DNA of 64,000 bases from a virus. The stretch lies in the IMG/VR virus record IMGVR_UViG_3300022187_000017, positions 41,778 to 105,777 of that record, one strand, 5' to 3'. Positions 20,822 through 29,770 of this stretch are shown here, piece after piece. The position numbers and the translations under genes are program-made. The notes below the pieces were generated by a model. The model saw only the letters and a program-made list of their open reading frames with translations, had not been told where the DNA came from and did no database searches. The stretch's first letter is position 1. Each line of letters opens with the position of its first letter.

Positions 20822-21202
20822 TTACCAATGCTTTTTTAGGTTATACTTGAAGTCTAATACCTCCTGTGATACAGATCCTAACACATTGATGTAGATCACA
20901 TATCTCTCCTCTGGTGTTATCTTAACACATGCAGTTACATACAGTCCTCCTGTAGATATTGGAAGGATGTCCTTATCATCTACCATCAACTTGATCTTAG
21001 ATACTAAATCATCTACAGCTCTCTCTATGATAGGCTCATCATTCTGTGAGTTATCACTTCCATTGACATACTCTACTATCTCCAGATTATATGGATAGTC
21101 TTTCTTTTCAATTGTGCATCCTCTTAATGGGACATCAACTGATACCCAATTCAGTGCCTTACCTATAGGATGATCTTCTAAAAGTATTGTTTTATGTTTC
21201 AT
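20822..21202 (-). CDS. Hypothetical 126-aa protein
   Basis: Soluble alpha/beta protein (IGKALNWVSVDVPLRGCTIE, AVDDLVSKIKLMVDDKDILP). It starts 4 nt inside the 59-aa membrane gene and ends one base before the membrane-anchored DUF1508-like gene. No motif is recognised. Confidence 0.5.
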   Translation of the reverse strand: MKHKTILLEDHPIGKALNWVSVDVPLRGCTIEKKDYPYNLEIVEYVNGSDNSQNDEPIIERAVDDLVSKIKLMVDDKDILPISTGGLYVTACVKITPEERYVIYINVLGSVSQEVLDFKYNLKKHW

Positions 21203-21378
21203 CTTCCAGCTTTTACATTGTTATAAGCTAACCTCATCACTATAGCATTGAATAACATCACTACTACTAACAATGGACTATCTATAAAGATACCTACTGC
21301 TATCCCTATGCCATTTAATATCCCTGCTGCTATCAGAGATCTCAGCATCCACTTGATCATTTTCTTTGTTGGTTTCAT
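21199..21378 (-). CDS. 59-aa membrane protein, two segments
   Basis: ATG 21378 to TGA 21199: a basic start (MKPTKKMIKWMLRS), then hydrophobic runs IAAGILNGIGIAVGIF and SPLLVVVMLFNAIVM separated by IDS, and a basic tail. It overlaps both neighbours by 4 nt. Confidence 0.5.
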   Translation of the reverse strand: MKPTKKMIKWMLRSLIAAGILNGIGIAVGIFIDSPLLVVVMLFNAIVMRLAYNNVKAGR

Positions 21379-21572
21379 TCTATTGATTTAAGATTAAATG
21401 ATATTTCAAATCCTGTCTTAGCAATAGATTTAGTTTTTCCAAAAAAATCACCTTCGACAGTATCATCTTTTTTTACTTCAATTAATTCAGGGATTTTCAT
21501 AATCCTCATCATTTCAACCATTATAGCAAGAGATGTTACTTCCTGTCCTTTTTTAACGACTAATGTTTTCAT
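21375..21572 (-). CDS. Hypothetical 65-aa protein
   Basis: Lys/Glu/Ile-rich (MKTLVVKKGQEVTSLAIMVE, KIPELIEVKKDDTVEGDFFG) with mixed structure. It overlaps the 162-aa gene by 20 nt upstream and the 59-aa gene by 4 nt downstream. Function unknown. Confidence 0.5.
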   Translation of the reverse strand: MKTLVVKKGQEVTSLAIMVEMMRIMKIPELIEVKKDDTVEGDFFGKTKSIAKTGFEISFNLKSIE

Positions 21573-22041
21573 AATTCTCTATTGATTTATTGATCTCCTT
21601 CATCATCTGATCATAATTCCCTTTGAACTGCATAGCCTCCATTCTGATCTTCATAGCTATCTTTCTAGCATATCCCTCTGGGATCTCATGTCCCTGTCTT
21701 ATACTCACTCCATTTACAATTGAATACTTCCCCATTATTGAAGAGATTCTGTTGTGAAGTAAGTAGTGCATATCATATGTATCATCTCCTAGTATATTAC
21801 TATGAGCCTGCTTCAGGCTTTTTGGAAGGATGAACATAATTGAATAGAAGTGAGATCCTTTCCTTGGAGGAGTTGCTATTGTGGATACATCGATCCCAAA
21901 ACACTTCTCCTTATCTCTCTTCAATTGATAGTGAGGAAATGGTGTTACCACCTTATCAAATCTTCCAGAGCTCTCTAGCTCCTTCTCTATTGCAAATCCC
22001 ACCATTCTAGTTTTTTGTGTATCAACTGGCCTTTCTAGCAT
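21553..22041 (-). CDS. Hypothetical 162-aa protein
   Basis: Alpha/beta sequence with KCFGIDVSTIATPPRKGSHF in the centre and two C-terminal helices (GYARKIAMKIRMEAMQFKGN, MMKEINKSIENYENI). It overlaps the membrane protein gene by 20 nt. No family is recognised. Confidence 0.5.
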   Translation of the reverse strand: MLERPVDTQKTRMVGFAIEKELESSGRFDKVVTPFPHYQLKRDKEKCFGIDVSTIATPPRKGSHFYSIMFILPKSLKQAHSNILGDDTYDMHYLLHNRISSIMGKYSIVNGVSIRQGHEIPEGYARKIAMKIRMEAMQFKGNYDQMMKEINKSIENYENISR

Positions 22042-22330
22042 CTTTTCTTTTTTTACTTCTTATTAATCCTATGTAGCATCCTAATAGGGATCCTATTAAT
22101 GAGAATATTATCACTGGGATATATCTCATGTCATGTTCTACCATCACCATCAGTACTCCTTTGGCTCCTATAGCTATTGCAATCAACCATAGAACATGAA
22201 TGAGTCCTCCAGATATAAGAGTCCTCTTGATGTCACCTTCAGCTATAAAATGAATATTCACAGTCCTAGCATATAAAAATGCCAATTGACTGAGGAATAC
22301 CACTGCTGATTCAAATATTATATCACTCAT
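22022..22330 (-). CDS. 102-aa membrane protein, three segments
   Basis: Hydrophobic segments at about 5-23, 40-62 and 70-92 (LIHVLWLIAIAIGAKGVLMV; YIPVIIFSLIGSLLGCYIGL), then a basic SKKRKDARKAS tail. The sequence LSQLAFLYARTVNIHFIAEG resembles small phage membrane proteins of unknown role. It is the first gene after the structured leader RNA at 22364-22492. Confidence 0.55.
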   Translation of the reverse strand: MSDIIFESAVVFLSQLAFLYARTVNIHFIAEGDIKRTLISGGLIHVLWLIAIAIGAKGVLMVMVEHDMRYIPVIIFSLIGSLLGCYIGLIRSKKRKDARKAS

Positions 22331-22363
22331 AAATTTCTTATTGGATGTCTCCTGCTGCTTTTA

Positions 22364-22492
22364 ATAAAGGGAAGGCCATCACACCTTCCCTTCTACTAAA
22401 TAAACAACAAATATAGGCCATCACACCTAATTTGTGATGGGAGGAGACTTGATTCTCCTTAGTAGCTCCCAAATTACTAACCTTTAAAAACT
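22364..22492 (-). ncRNA. Structured leader or small RNA of unknown class
   Basis: A promoter-like site (22499-22530) predicts a start near 22492; a GC-rich hairpin (22369-22390) ends the element. Between them an interrupted helix forms on the minus strand: AATTT/AAATT, GGG/CCC and AGGAGA/TCTCCT with loop ATCAAG. The octamer CCATCACA (22433-22440) can pair with either of two TGTGATGG copies (22418-22425 and 22376-22383). The second copy is the loop of the terminal hairpin. This gives mutually exclusive folds, as in attenuators. No known RNA family is recognised. A TATATTTG box (22408-22415) lies inside. Confidence 0.5.
22369..22390 (-). terminator. Terminator or attenuator hairpin before the 22022-22330 gene
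   Basis: GGGAAGG (minus, 22384-22390) pairs with CCTTCCC (22369-22375) around the loop TGTGATGG, then TTTATTAA. The T tract is imperfect, suiting conditional termination. Confidence 0.5.
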
Positions 22493-22498
22493 AACTAT

Positions 22499-22530
22499 GA
22501 AACTTAGCTACTAATATTGCCCTTGGCAAA
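22499..22530 (-). promoter_or_regulatory. Promoter for the structured RNA and downstream operon
   Basis: TTTG-20 nt-TAAGTTTC. The spacer lacks the TAAATATA core. It sits in a hairpin-rich stretch that also holds an 8-bp perfect inverted repeat at 22538-22557 with a C4 loop. Confidence 0.5.
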
Positions 22531-22575
22531 TCCCACCTATCAGAACCCCTTCTGATATACTTTCAATGAACTCTA

Positions 22576-22839
22576 TTATCCCTGCATAGGGATCAATCTT
22601 TTTACTACTTCTCTTGTTAAGTGATCCACTTGAACTATGAATATCCTTCCTGCTCTGATATCCTCTGCCTCTCTTATCACTCTATGGATCCTGCAGTACA
22701 TATGTCTAAACTCTGTATCTGTTTCTCCCTTTAATCTTAACCTATCCAGTAATGTAACCTGAAATAATCCTCTCCCTGTTACTCCTCTGACAGTGTGCTT
22801 CTCACCTATCATCTCACTATAAGGCTTTGTTCTATCCAT
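22576..22839 (-). CDS. Hypothetical 87-aa protein
   Basis: Strongly basic, Arg-rich (RGVTGRGLFQVTLLDRLRLK; YCRIHRVIREAEDIRAGRIF), consistent with nucleic-acid binding. It starts two bases after the stop of the 214-aa gene. No named domain is recognised. Confidence 0.5.
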   Translation of the reverse strand: MDRTKPYSEMIGEKHTVRGVTGRGLFQVTLLDRLRLKGETDTEFRHMYCRIHRVIREAEDIRAGRIFIVQVDHLTREVVKRLIPMQG

Positions 22840-22841
22840 TC

Positions 22842-23486
22842 CTACAACTGTCTCTCTCTGGTTAATAGTCCGTATGGCTGTGCTATCTTCATCACTTCTA
22901 CTGCAAAGTTACTACCTAGCTCCTGTACTGATCCACTCCATAAAATCCATCCCCAGTAATAGTCTTTCTTAGCTCCTGCTTTCTTAGCCTCTCTCCATTT
23001 CTTTGTAGGAAACTTAACACATACCCAGTTAGCATCTAATCGATTCTGACCATCCCAATTCTTCTTCAGGTCATCTAACTTAGCTATTAACTCTTGATAG
23101 TCTGTAGATGGCTCTGGAGTAGGTTCTGGAGCTGCCTCTATAAGTGCTAGATGTGACTCTCCTATGATTGTATTCATTTTCTCATTTCTGACTACATATC
23201 CATAATGTGAGAAGTTTATTACTTCTTCTTTCCCTCCATAGTCACCATCATTAGCTTGCCATGCATGGATAGTCAATACAGCATCTCCACCTTCTACATC
23301 TTCAATATCCCATTTGATCTCTTCTCTCATTGAAGGAAGATCACTCTCTCTATAGGCAAGATTGCCATCATGGTTATAGAATACTCTCTCTGCTCCCTTT
23401 TCTGAAACTACTGATTCAGTCATTCCATAAAGATCTGCTGGATGTGTCACTTTGTCTCCTGATTTGAATTTTGGTAATGTGTTCAT
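22842..23486 (-). CDS. Hypothetical 214-aa protein
   Basis: The N-terminal 45 residues (KFKSGDKVTHPADLYGMTES) look like an SH3/KOW-type beta barrel. A Pro/Glu-rich linker (APEPTPEPSTD, about 114-124) separates this region from a C-terminal helical and Trp-rich part (WREAKKAGAKKDYYWGWILW). It is first behind the promoter at 23516-23547. Function unknown. Confidence 0.5.
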   Translation of the reverse strand: MNTLPKFKSGDKVTHPADLYGMTESVVSEKGAERVFYNHDGNLAYRESDLPSMREEIKWDIEDVEGGDAVLTIHAWQANDGDYGGKEEVINFSHYGYVVRNEKMNTIIGESHLALIEAAPEPTPEPSTDYQELIAKLDDLKKNWDGQNRLDANWVCVKFPTKKWREAKKAGAKKDYYWGWILWSGSVQELGSNFAVEVMKIAQPYGLLTRERQL

Positions 23487-23515
23487 GATGTACGATTTTT
23501 GTTGTTATCTGGGTG

Positions 23516-23547
23516 TAAATATATAACCAATATATTTATTGTGCAAC
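23516..23547 (-). promoter_or_regulatory. Promoter for the 22842-23486 operon
   Basis: GTTG-20 nt-TATATTTA; spacer CACAATAAATATATTGGTTA. The leader contains AACAACAAAAATC before ATCATG. Confidence 0.7.
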
Positions 23548-23549
23548 TT

Positions 23550-25643
23550 TTACTTAAAAAACTTTCTTATTTTCTTTGTAATCTTCACCTCAAACTCATG
23601 AGGCCCTACATTATTAGTGGTGTTACAGTCATTACACATATACAAATAGAAATTTAATCCTAGGTGATTTCTTCTAGAACATGGATCCTCTACATCTATA
23701 AATGGATGCTGGCCTGCCTCTGGAGTTCTCTCTGGAATCCTATGGCTTACTCTATAATTCTGGTAATATACTGGTAGTTCCTCTCTGGATACATTAAGTA
23801 CCCACATGAGCTCTCTGTAGTGAGTAATGATCAACTTCTTAACTGATGTTGCTGTATTGGATCCACAGCACATGCATTCCTGATCCCTCTCTATTGTCTT
23901 TCCTATACCTACTCCAGCAGTTTGACTTCTAGCCTTACTGATTGTTACCACTCCTCCAAATGGATAGTATTGGCCACTTACTGCTGGAGCTAAGTCCCCT
24001 AATACTTTGTAAGAATCAACATTATCCATGAATGAGATATTCTTTCCTTCCATTAACCTTGGCATGATCTCATCATATCGACTATTAAACATCTGGTTTA
24101 ACTTATATGTATCAACTTCATACCTATTACCTAGTTCATTAATCTTAGGTAAGATGGATCTAACTACCATATCACCCAATAACCTCTCTGAGAGGAGCTC
24201 ATATTCATCCTGAGAGGCTATTTTGTCTGCCTCATACTCCCTAGACTTGGTTACTAAGCTATATGGATTCAATGTAAATACTCCAGTAAACCCATAAACT
24301 GACTCTATAGATCCTATGATCCCATTGAATATATCCTTCCTGACCTCATCCCATCCATTGAGATGGTTAGTACTCATCAAATTGATAGTTTCCTTCTTGA
24401 CCATCTTATCATGTATGAAGTCTACTCCTGAGACTATCTCCTTCACATCATTCTTCTTAGATTGGATCAATCTCATCAGACTATCTGCCATCAATATCAT
24501 CAATAATCTAGCCTGACCTGATGTATTTCTTGCCAGATCTAAACTCAAAATATTATTGTGATTCTCAGATACTGATAATGTCTTAAACTCTGCATCCCAT
24601 CTGGCCACTATATAACCATCCTTCTTGAACTCTACAGCTATTAGAGATGGATTAGCTCCTCCAGATGTAACATAGTAACATATGTCAAAATCAACATCCA
24701 TATCAGTTACATCCTTCCTAACCAAATCAGTTACATGATTAAAAAACCTCTTAGAGCTTTCAGATGTCCAGCTAGATGAATGACTACTAGAATTAGCCTT
24801 ATTAGCATAATCCATTCCTGTTATAGCATCTATTCTATCTACCATATTATCAAGTAACTGATATGGGAACTCAACTATCCCATCTAATGCAGATAGGTGA
24901 TCTATGAATTCAAACCTCTTGATACTTGTACCATTAAATGACCTCTGATCAGTTACTATCCAAACACTATCTAATTTGTGTAATGCTATGATAAAATTGG
25001 AGTTAGAGATGTCTACTGGATCTAGATTCAAGAATAGTGATACCCAAACCTGTCCATCTATTGCTGGTAATGTCTTATATACCTCAGCTATCCAACTATT
25101 AAGACTCCTACCTAACCCCATCACTGGATGTACTGTCCATCTATCTGCACTCTGGATGTTGGCCACTCCTGACTTGTATTTATATACCTCAAAAGTATTA
25201 TCCTCCACAACCAATTTATTGACCATATCTATGATCTCTGGAGTAACTTCAGGATTTGAATGTGCCATTATTGGATTGTCATAGATAGATTCTATTATTG
25301 GCTGATATGTTGCCTTCTTCCATTGCTCATATATGATTATTAATCTGGATAGAATGTCTATATATTCCTTCAAGAACTTAGTCCTCTTTGGGTTTAGATC
25401 CTTATGACCATATACCTGTACGAAGTTACAGAATCCCCTCTCATAGATCCCTGAAGTAAATGGAATAGCATCATACAATTGATTAATTGCTAATGCATAG
25501 TTTGTATTTAGTAAGTTTTTTGATTGAAATACTTTGATTTTTAGGTGATGCTCTTGATGATCTTGTGCTACCTCATCAGGCTTCCAGCCAAAGTATGCAA
25601 TTAGATCATCACATACTGCATTCAGTTCTTTTATAAAAGACAT
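23550..25643 (-). CDS. Large unknown protein with C-terminal cysteine pairs
   Basis: 697 aa, no recognised domain. The N-terminal 250 residues are largely helical. The centre is alpha/beta with a Ser-rich stretch (SSSHSSSWTSESS). Near the C-terminus ECMCCGS (about 591-597) and MCNDC (about 675-679), some 80 residues apart, form a likely zinc-binding site. It is monocistronic by spacing and stands behind the only promoter in the window that exactly fits the host consensus. It could be an early, abundantly made protein; an enzymatic role cannot be stated. Confidence 0.6.
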   Translation of the reverse strand: MSFIKELNAVCDDLIAYFGWKPDEVAQDHQEHHLKIKVFQSKNLLNTNYALAINQLYDAIPFTSGIYERGFCNFVQVYGHKDLNPKRTKFLKEYIDILSRLIIIYEQWKKATYQPIIESIYDNPIMAHSNPEVTPEIIDMVNKLVVEDNTFEVYKYKSGVANIQSADRWTVHPVMGLGRSLNSWIAEVYKTLPAIDGQVWVSLFLNLDPVDISNSNFIIALHKLDSVWIVTDQRSFNGTSIKRFEFIDHLSALDGIVEFPYQLLDNMVDRIDAITGMDYANKANSSSHSSSWTSESSKRFFNHVTDLVRKDVTDMDVDFDICYYVTSGGANPSLIAVEFKKDGYIVARWDAEFKTLSVSENHNNILSLDLARNTSGQARLLMILMADSLMRLIQSKKNDVKEIVSGVDFIHDKMVKKETINLMSTNHLNGWDEVRKDIFNGIIGSIESVYGFTGVFTLNPYSLVTKSREYEADKIASQDEYELLSERLLGDMVVRSILPKINELGNRYEVDTYKLNQMFNSRYDEIMPRLMEGKNISFMDNVDSYKVLGDLAPAVSGQYYPFGGVVTISKARSQTAGVGIGKTIERDQECMCCGSNTATSVKKLIITHYRELMWVLNVSREELPVYYQNYRVSHRIPERTPEAGQHPFIDVEDPCSRRNHLGLNFYLYMCNDCNTTNNVGPHEFEVKITKKIRKFFK

Positions 25644-25685
25644 ATATTTTGCGAAATTAATTCAACTCTATTCAAATCCTACCTG

Positions 25686-25717
25686 CAAAAGTAGTGTAGA
25701 TATATGGTAAATACAAA
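25686..25717 (-). promoter_or_regulatory. Exact-consensus Bacteroidota promoter
   Basis: TTTG-20 nt-TACTTTTG, a full match to TTTG-N19-21-TAnnTTTG. The spacer (TATTTACCATATATCTACAC) lacks the phage core, so this promoter should be read by the unmodified host polymerase. Confidence 0.8.
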
Positions 25718-26824
25718 TTATTTAGTCTTTTTATCTACTTTATCCTTCACTTTATCTATAACTACCTTTCTTTCAGCTGCTTTCCTTTTCAATTCTTCTC
25801 TTATCTTATTGATATTTGGGATCTCTTTCTCTGGAATATCTTCAAATTCTGCATATTCACCCTCACCTTCCTTATCCTGATGCTTCTTAGCTATAGCTCT
25901 CCAGTCATACACCATTGTAGAAGGATATTTAACCTCTTCTGACATGAAATCTTGACTAGATGAATTGAACCCTGAAAACTTGGAATAGATAGAATTGTGC
26001 AGCCTATTGATCAATAGTGCAGGATTCACTCCCATTCTAAATGCTGCTCTGGCTATGATGATATCATTAATGGCCAAGGATCCCATGATCTCCCTCTCAA
26101 TATGCTCTGCTACAGTATGCTGGATCTTATGAGTAACCTCACCTTTTATATTGAGTGTATTGATGTGCATCTCATCCTTAACCTGCTTCAGGATCTTCAA
26201 CATCATATCAGCCTCAGCTCTGGATCTTGATACCTCATACTTCTCCCTTCTATCTCCATATAGAAATGAGAGCTCTTCCAACCTCCCTCTCTTATGAGAT
26301 AGCCTCACATTATTTGTGTCCTTCCTGAATGTCTCCTGTAGAGCTGTGATCTTCTCCTTATGATCATCATGGAAGATCTTCAGCTGCCTCTTACTGACAT
26401 CAACACCCCACTCTACATAGAGTATCTTTAAAACATCATCTATGGATAGGTATCTACCAAAGTACTCCAATACCTCTGAAGATCTCTCATCTAAAAACAT
26501 CATCCCAGACTCACCATCTGTTACAGATAGTGCAGGAGATGCCTGCTTACCAAATGCCTCACTCTTATACTTGAATTTCTTCTTATTAAGGATCTTAACA
26601 ACATTTACCCTCTCCAGTATAGCAATTTGCTCATCAGCTGGTAGGTGTTTTATGTAGCTCTTTATGATATCAAGTAGGAATAGAGGATCTATCACCAGTG
26701 AGATATCTGAAGTATATATCATCCTAGTGTCTTGCTTGAGTGCTTTTGAATCCCTTATCTTCAGGTATTTCAAATAAGCCTCTTCATTTATCACATCATC
26801 TGGTATGTTAATTTCCTTAGCCAT
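25718..26824 (-). CDS. Hypothetical DNA-binding protein, possible terminase small subunit
   Basis: 368 aa. Residues about 124-152 (LSIDDVLKILYVEWGVDVSK, then RQLKIF) fit a helix-turn-helix. A following helical block (HKRGRLEELSFLYGDRREKY, EADMMLKILKQVKDEM) has the R-x-x-E-L-x-x-L-Y and I-K-x-E-M pattern of phage small-terminase-like proteins. The C-terminus is highly charged (KIREELKRKAAERKVVIDKV). The terminase large subunit is far away (52764), which weakens the pairing. It overlaps the 65-aa gene by 8 nt. Confidence 0.4.
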   Translation of the reverse strand: MAKEINIPDDVINEEAYLKYLKIRDSKALKQDTRMIYTSDISLVIDPLFLLDIIKSYIKHLPADEQIAILERVNVVKILNKKKFKYKSEAFGKQASPALSVTDGESGMMFLDERSSEVLEYFGRYLSIDDVLKILYVEWGVDVSKRQLKIFHDDHKEKITALQETFRKDTNNVRLSHKRGRLEELSFLYGDRREKYEVSRSRAEADMMLKILKQVKDEMHINTLNIKGEVTHKIQHTVAEHIEREIMGSLAINDIIIARAAFRMGVNPALLINRLHNSIYSKFSGFNSSSQDFMSEEVKYPSTMVYDWRAIAKKHQDKEGEGEYAEFEDIPEKEIPNINKIREELKRKAAERKVVIDKVKDKVDKKTK

Positions 26825-27014
26825 TTAACTTGTACTTTTCTATACTCTTATCCTCTAAATATAGAGTTAATACCCTAGACTTAATCTCTTTTTGAATACT
26901 ATGTTTACATAACTGAATGAGAGTGAGTACATCTGTGGATACTTCTTCTGTAACGAGCTTTCCACTTTGATAATAGATACTCCCTTTCAGTCTATATCTG
27001 AAATGTAATTCCAT
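26817..27014 (-). CDS. Hypothetical 65-aa protein
   Basis: Beta-hairpin-like start (MELHFRYRLKGSIYYQSGKL) and a helical Lys-rich end. It starts five bases after the MazG-like stop and overlaps the downstream gene by 8 nt. Function unknown. Confidence 0.45.
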   Translation of the reverse strand: MELHFRYRLKGSIYYQSGKLVTEEVSTDVLTLIQLCKHSIQKEIKSRVLTLYLEDKSIEKYKLNG

Positions 27015-27019
27015 TTAAT

Positions 27020-27370
27020 TTATACATCATCTTCCCTGTTATCTCCTGATCCTTTCAGTGTTCCATTACTTTTACGCTTTACCAACTTCTTGAAATTCAT
27101 CTCCATGATCTCATTTAAAGATAGTCCCAACTCATTTGCTAATGCTGTAATATACCAAAGTACATCTCCTAGCTCCTTAGCGATCTCCTGCTTATCTTCC
27201 TCATGAACTATGCCAGTGATATGAAGATCTTTGTCCCTGAATAGCTTCTTGATCTTACCAGCCACTTCTCCAGCCTCATCTGTAAGTCCCAATGTACAAT
27301 AAGCTATACCCATCTCCTTTGGATAGATTGCTGTATGATTAATTATTAATTGATAGTAATCTGTAGTCAT
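27020..27370 (-). CDS. MazG-like nucleotide pyrophosphohydrolase
   Basis: 116 aa from ATG 27370; an upstream in-frame GTG at 27400 is not needed. LTDEAGEVAGKIKKLF (29-44) and EIAKELGDVLWYITALANEL (62-81) are the metal-binding helices of the MazG family (E-x-x-E...E-x-x-D). The final NFKKLVKRKSNGTLKGSGDN is typical of phage forms. The enzyme hydrolyses (d)NTPs or alarmones to monophosphates. It lies beside ribonucleotide reductase, so it belongs to the nucleotide-pool set. Confidence 0.8.
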   Translation of the reverse strand: MTTDYYQLIINHTAIYPKEMGIAYCTLGLTDEAGEVAGKIKKLFRDKDLHITGIVHEEDKQEIAKELGDVLWYITALANELGLSLNEIMEMNFKKLVKRKSNGTLKGSGDNREDDV

Positions 27371-27422
27371 CTTTATTCTGTTTTTATTGGAGGATTCCAC
27401 TCCTCATTAAAGTATATAAATG

Positions 27423-29651
27423 TTATATTTCGCATGATCCACCTGCACATGCCAATGCTCCAAGAGTATTAGCATCTATGTAATTTGGTTTTGTCAATAT
27501 CTCTGTAAAATCAACTGGCTTGAAATTCTTCTGAATCACATTCCATTTATGCCAGAGATGAACATCCTTCATACAATATACAGTATTTTTTATGTTATTC
27601 TTGAAATAATTCCTAGAAAATTTCTTAGCTCTCCTAATCCAATCCTTCCTTAGAAGTACCTGATCTCTGGTACCATCTATAGGTATATTTCTATCCAAGA
27701 CATGATCTAGTGCCTTCCAGAGATCTCCACCAAAGTAGTGAAGTCCATCAACTATGAGTCCTGATGCAAATATAGCAGCATCTCCATATGTATCCACCAA
27801 CTCCTGAGTTGTTAGTACTGATGTGAATGGTGCCTGATTATAATCCTTATCCCCATATTCCCCTAAAAAGGATACAGCAGTGAAATTATCCTGATGCTCA
27901 AAGATGTAATCTATGATCTCCTCTTTATTGTCTACAATAACTGTATTGGATACATTATGCTCAGTATCATACTTGTACCCTAGATCTCTATTGGTGCCTT
28001 CCCTAACCCAATAATTCTGAACTAATTCAATCAATTTTAGATGCTTGATACCCTTCATATCATCTTTATAGATGGTACCTTCTGGATTCTCACATGGAGA
28101 GAATACTACATAGTCTGTATTGGATGCAGAATATACTGACTCCTCCAAGATCTCTGGCCTGTTCTTTAATAACCACTGTGCTGTCTCACTCTCCTTATTG
28201 AGCTGCATTACTCTGAAATACTTCTCAGAATGCTCTGGGTGTATCCCTGATGATGTCTGTAGAATAACAGATGCATTACCTGATGGCTTCACTGTGGTAG
28301 TTCTGGCTGCCTGATTGATCCCAAGAATTGCAGCTACTTCCTTGTTAGTTTCTTTTACTATTCTAGCTCCCTCCTTCAGGATCTCTGGATTGAATAGCTC
28401 TGGCCTTGACATCCAGCCTGTAATCGATATGCCTAATAAGGCCTCTCCTGCCACTATCTCTTCAGTCTGCTTCCCAAGATAAGGGAATGAAGTATATCCA
28501 GCCTGTAGTGTACCTAATATGGATGCTCTCTTGCATAACTGATAGAACTTCTTCTCTGAGAAATTCCCTTTAGAGTCTACACATGCTGATGCTGAGATCT
28601 CATTTAGATTACAGAATTGAAATACTGACTCCTCTCTATTCTTGATCTGCTCCCAGAAGTTGAACCCAATCTCAAAACATGGATTGAACATATCAGCAAA
28701 ATGTGACATGAATACAAATCCTAGATCATTATCTCCCTCATTCTTACTCACCAGCTCATTGAATTGCTTCTTAGTGAATCCATCTCTTATCAGTCCTACT
28801 GAGTTATTTGATCTAGCTCTCCATGGATGTGTCTGTCTCCAGTTTCCTGTCTTGGCATTGATCAGATCATAATCATCCTCATCCATGATGATATTCATAG
28901 CTGATCTTCTTACTCCTCCAGATAATACTGCATCTGATAGATGCATGAATATGTCATATGCTATGATCCCTGTTATTGGAGCTGATCTCTTACCCTCTCC
29001 CATTGAGTTTATGTGATCATTGAGTAGCTTTTCTATTCTCTCCATGGCCAGCTTCAGACCATCTGGCCCGGGTGCTTTGAACCCTCCAGTAATAAATGCT
29101 CCCTTCTCTCTGACTAATGAATAGTCAAACTTGATCTCATATCCATAATACTCTTCCAATAGTGAAGAGTGCTTTATGTAAGAGCTCATAAGAACCTTAC
29201 CAGCATCTGCCCAGCCATCAATGGAATCCTGTACTACAAATATCTTTGCTCCCTTTGTTCTCCTGTGAACAGCTGGAAGGAATTTTGTGAACTCCCTCTT
29301 TAATGATACTCCTAATCCTGTACCTGATAGAAGTACATGAAATCCTCTATGGAATACATCTGGAGAATATGCATAAGTAGTACAACAATTGTACAGCTTT
29401 GCATTGTTTTTAAGGATACGATCTCCCCTGAATTGTAAGTTTCTTTGTGATGCTAGTAATTCTAGGTTCAGGTATGATGGCCTTACCTCATTAATGAGAG
29501 GCCTAGCTACCTCTCCATACCTCATAATATGTGTATCTAATACCTCATCCACAGCCTCTTCCCACTTCTCAAATCTTCCCAGATCATCTTTGAATTTTAA
29601 GTAATCTGTATATAATTTTAGATCTGAAATGAATTGCTTGCCTTTGCCCAT
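27423..29651 (-). CDS. nrdJ: B12-dependent (class II) ribonucleoside-triphosphate reductase
   Basis: 742 aa, the length of monomeric class II reductases of the Lactobacillus leichmannii type. Visible landmarks are NPCFE (323-327) with the thiyl-radical Cys325 and Glu327; a first redox cysteine in LYNCC (Cys89/90) and its likely partner Cys347 (FQFCNLNE); SGTGLGVS and SGGVRRSA substrate-site loops; TVKPSGN; and the C-terminal dithiol CAGGSC (735-740) that reloads electrons. It reduces NTPs to dNTPs with adenosylcobalamin and needs no second subunit or oxygen, but depends on host cobalamin. Confidence 0.92.
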   Translation of the reverse strand: MGKGKQFISDLKLYTDYLKFKDDLGRFEKWEEAVDEVLDTHIMRYGEVARPLINEVRPSYLNLELLASQRNLQFRGDRILKNNAKLYNCCTTYAYSPDVFHRGFHVLLSGTGLGVSLKREFTKFLPAVHRRTKGAKIFVVQDSIDGWADAGKVLMSSYIKHSSLLEEYYGYEIKFDYSLVREKGAFITGGFKAPGPDGLKLAMERIEKLLNDHINSMGEGKRSAPITGIIAYDIFMHLSDAVLSGGVRRSAMNIIMDEDDYDLINAKTGNWRQTHPWRARSNNSVGLIRDGFTKKQFNELVSKNEGDNDLGFVFMSHFADMFNPCFEIGFNFWEQIKNREESVFQFCNLNEISASACVDSKGNFSEKKFYQLCKRASILGTLQAGYTSFPYLGKQTEEIVAGEALLGISITGWMSRPELFNPEILKEGARIVKETNKEVAAILGINQAARTTTVKPSGNASVILQTSSGIHPEHSEKYFRVMQLNKESETAQWLLKNRPEILEESVYSASNTDYVVFSPCENPEGTIYKDDMKGIKHLKLIELVQNYWVREGTNRDLGYKYDTEHNVSNTVIVDNKEEIIDYIFEHQDNFTAVSFLGEYGDKDYNQAPFTSVLTTQELVDTYGDAAIFASGLIVDGLHYFGGDLWKALDHVLDRNIPIDGTRDQVLLRKDWIRRAKKFSRNYFKNNIKNTVYCMKDVHLWHKWNVIQKNFKPVDFTEILTKPNYIDANTLGALACAGGSCEI

Positions 29652-29684
29652 TGTTTATTGAATGTTTTTATTATTGATATAGAA

Positions 29685-29717
29685 ATGAACTACTAAATTT
29701 AGCATTTTTATACCAAA
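29685..29717 (-). promoter_or_regulatory. Weak promoter candidate upstream of the reductase
   Basis: TTTG-21 nt-TAGTTCAT; the -7 box fits only in TA and T. It is followed by an AT-rich leader (ATAATAAAAACATTC) to ATG 29651. Confidence 0.3.
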
Positions 29718-29770
29718 TTATTATCATCTACTATTGTTAATTTTTTACTATTACTTAGTGTTAGCTACAA

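Noticed and set aside
22430-22475. tRNA-like T-arm (GGAGAATCAAGTCTCC) in the structured leader
   Set aside because: The loop length does not fit a T-loop with a paired 5-bp stem, and no acceptor or anticodon arms can be drawn.
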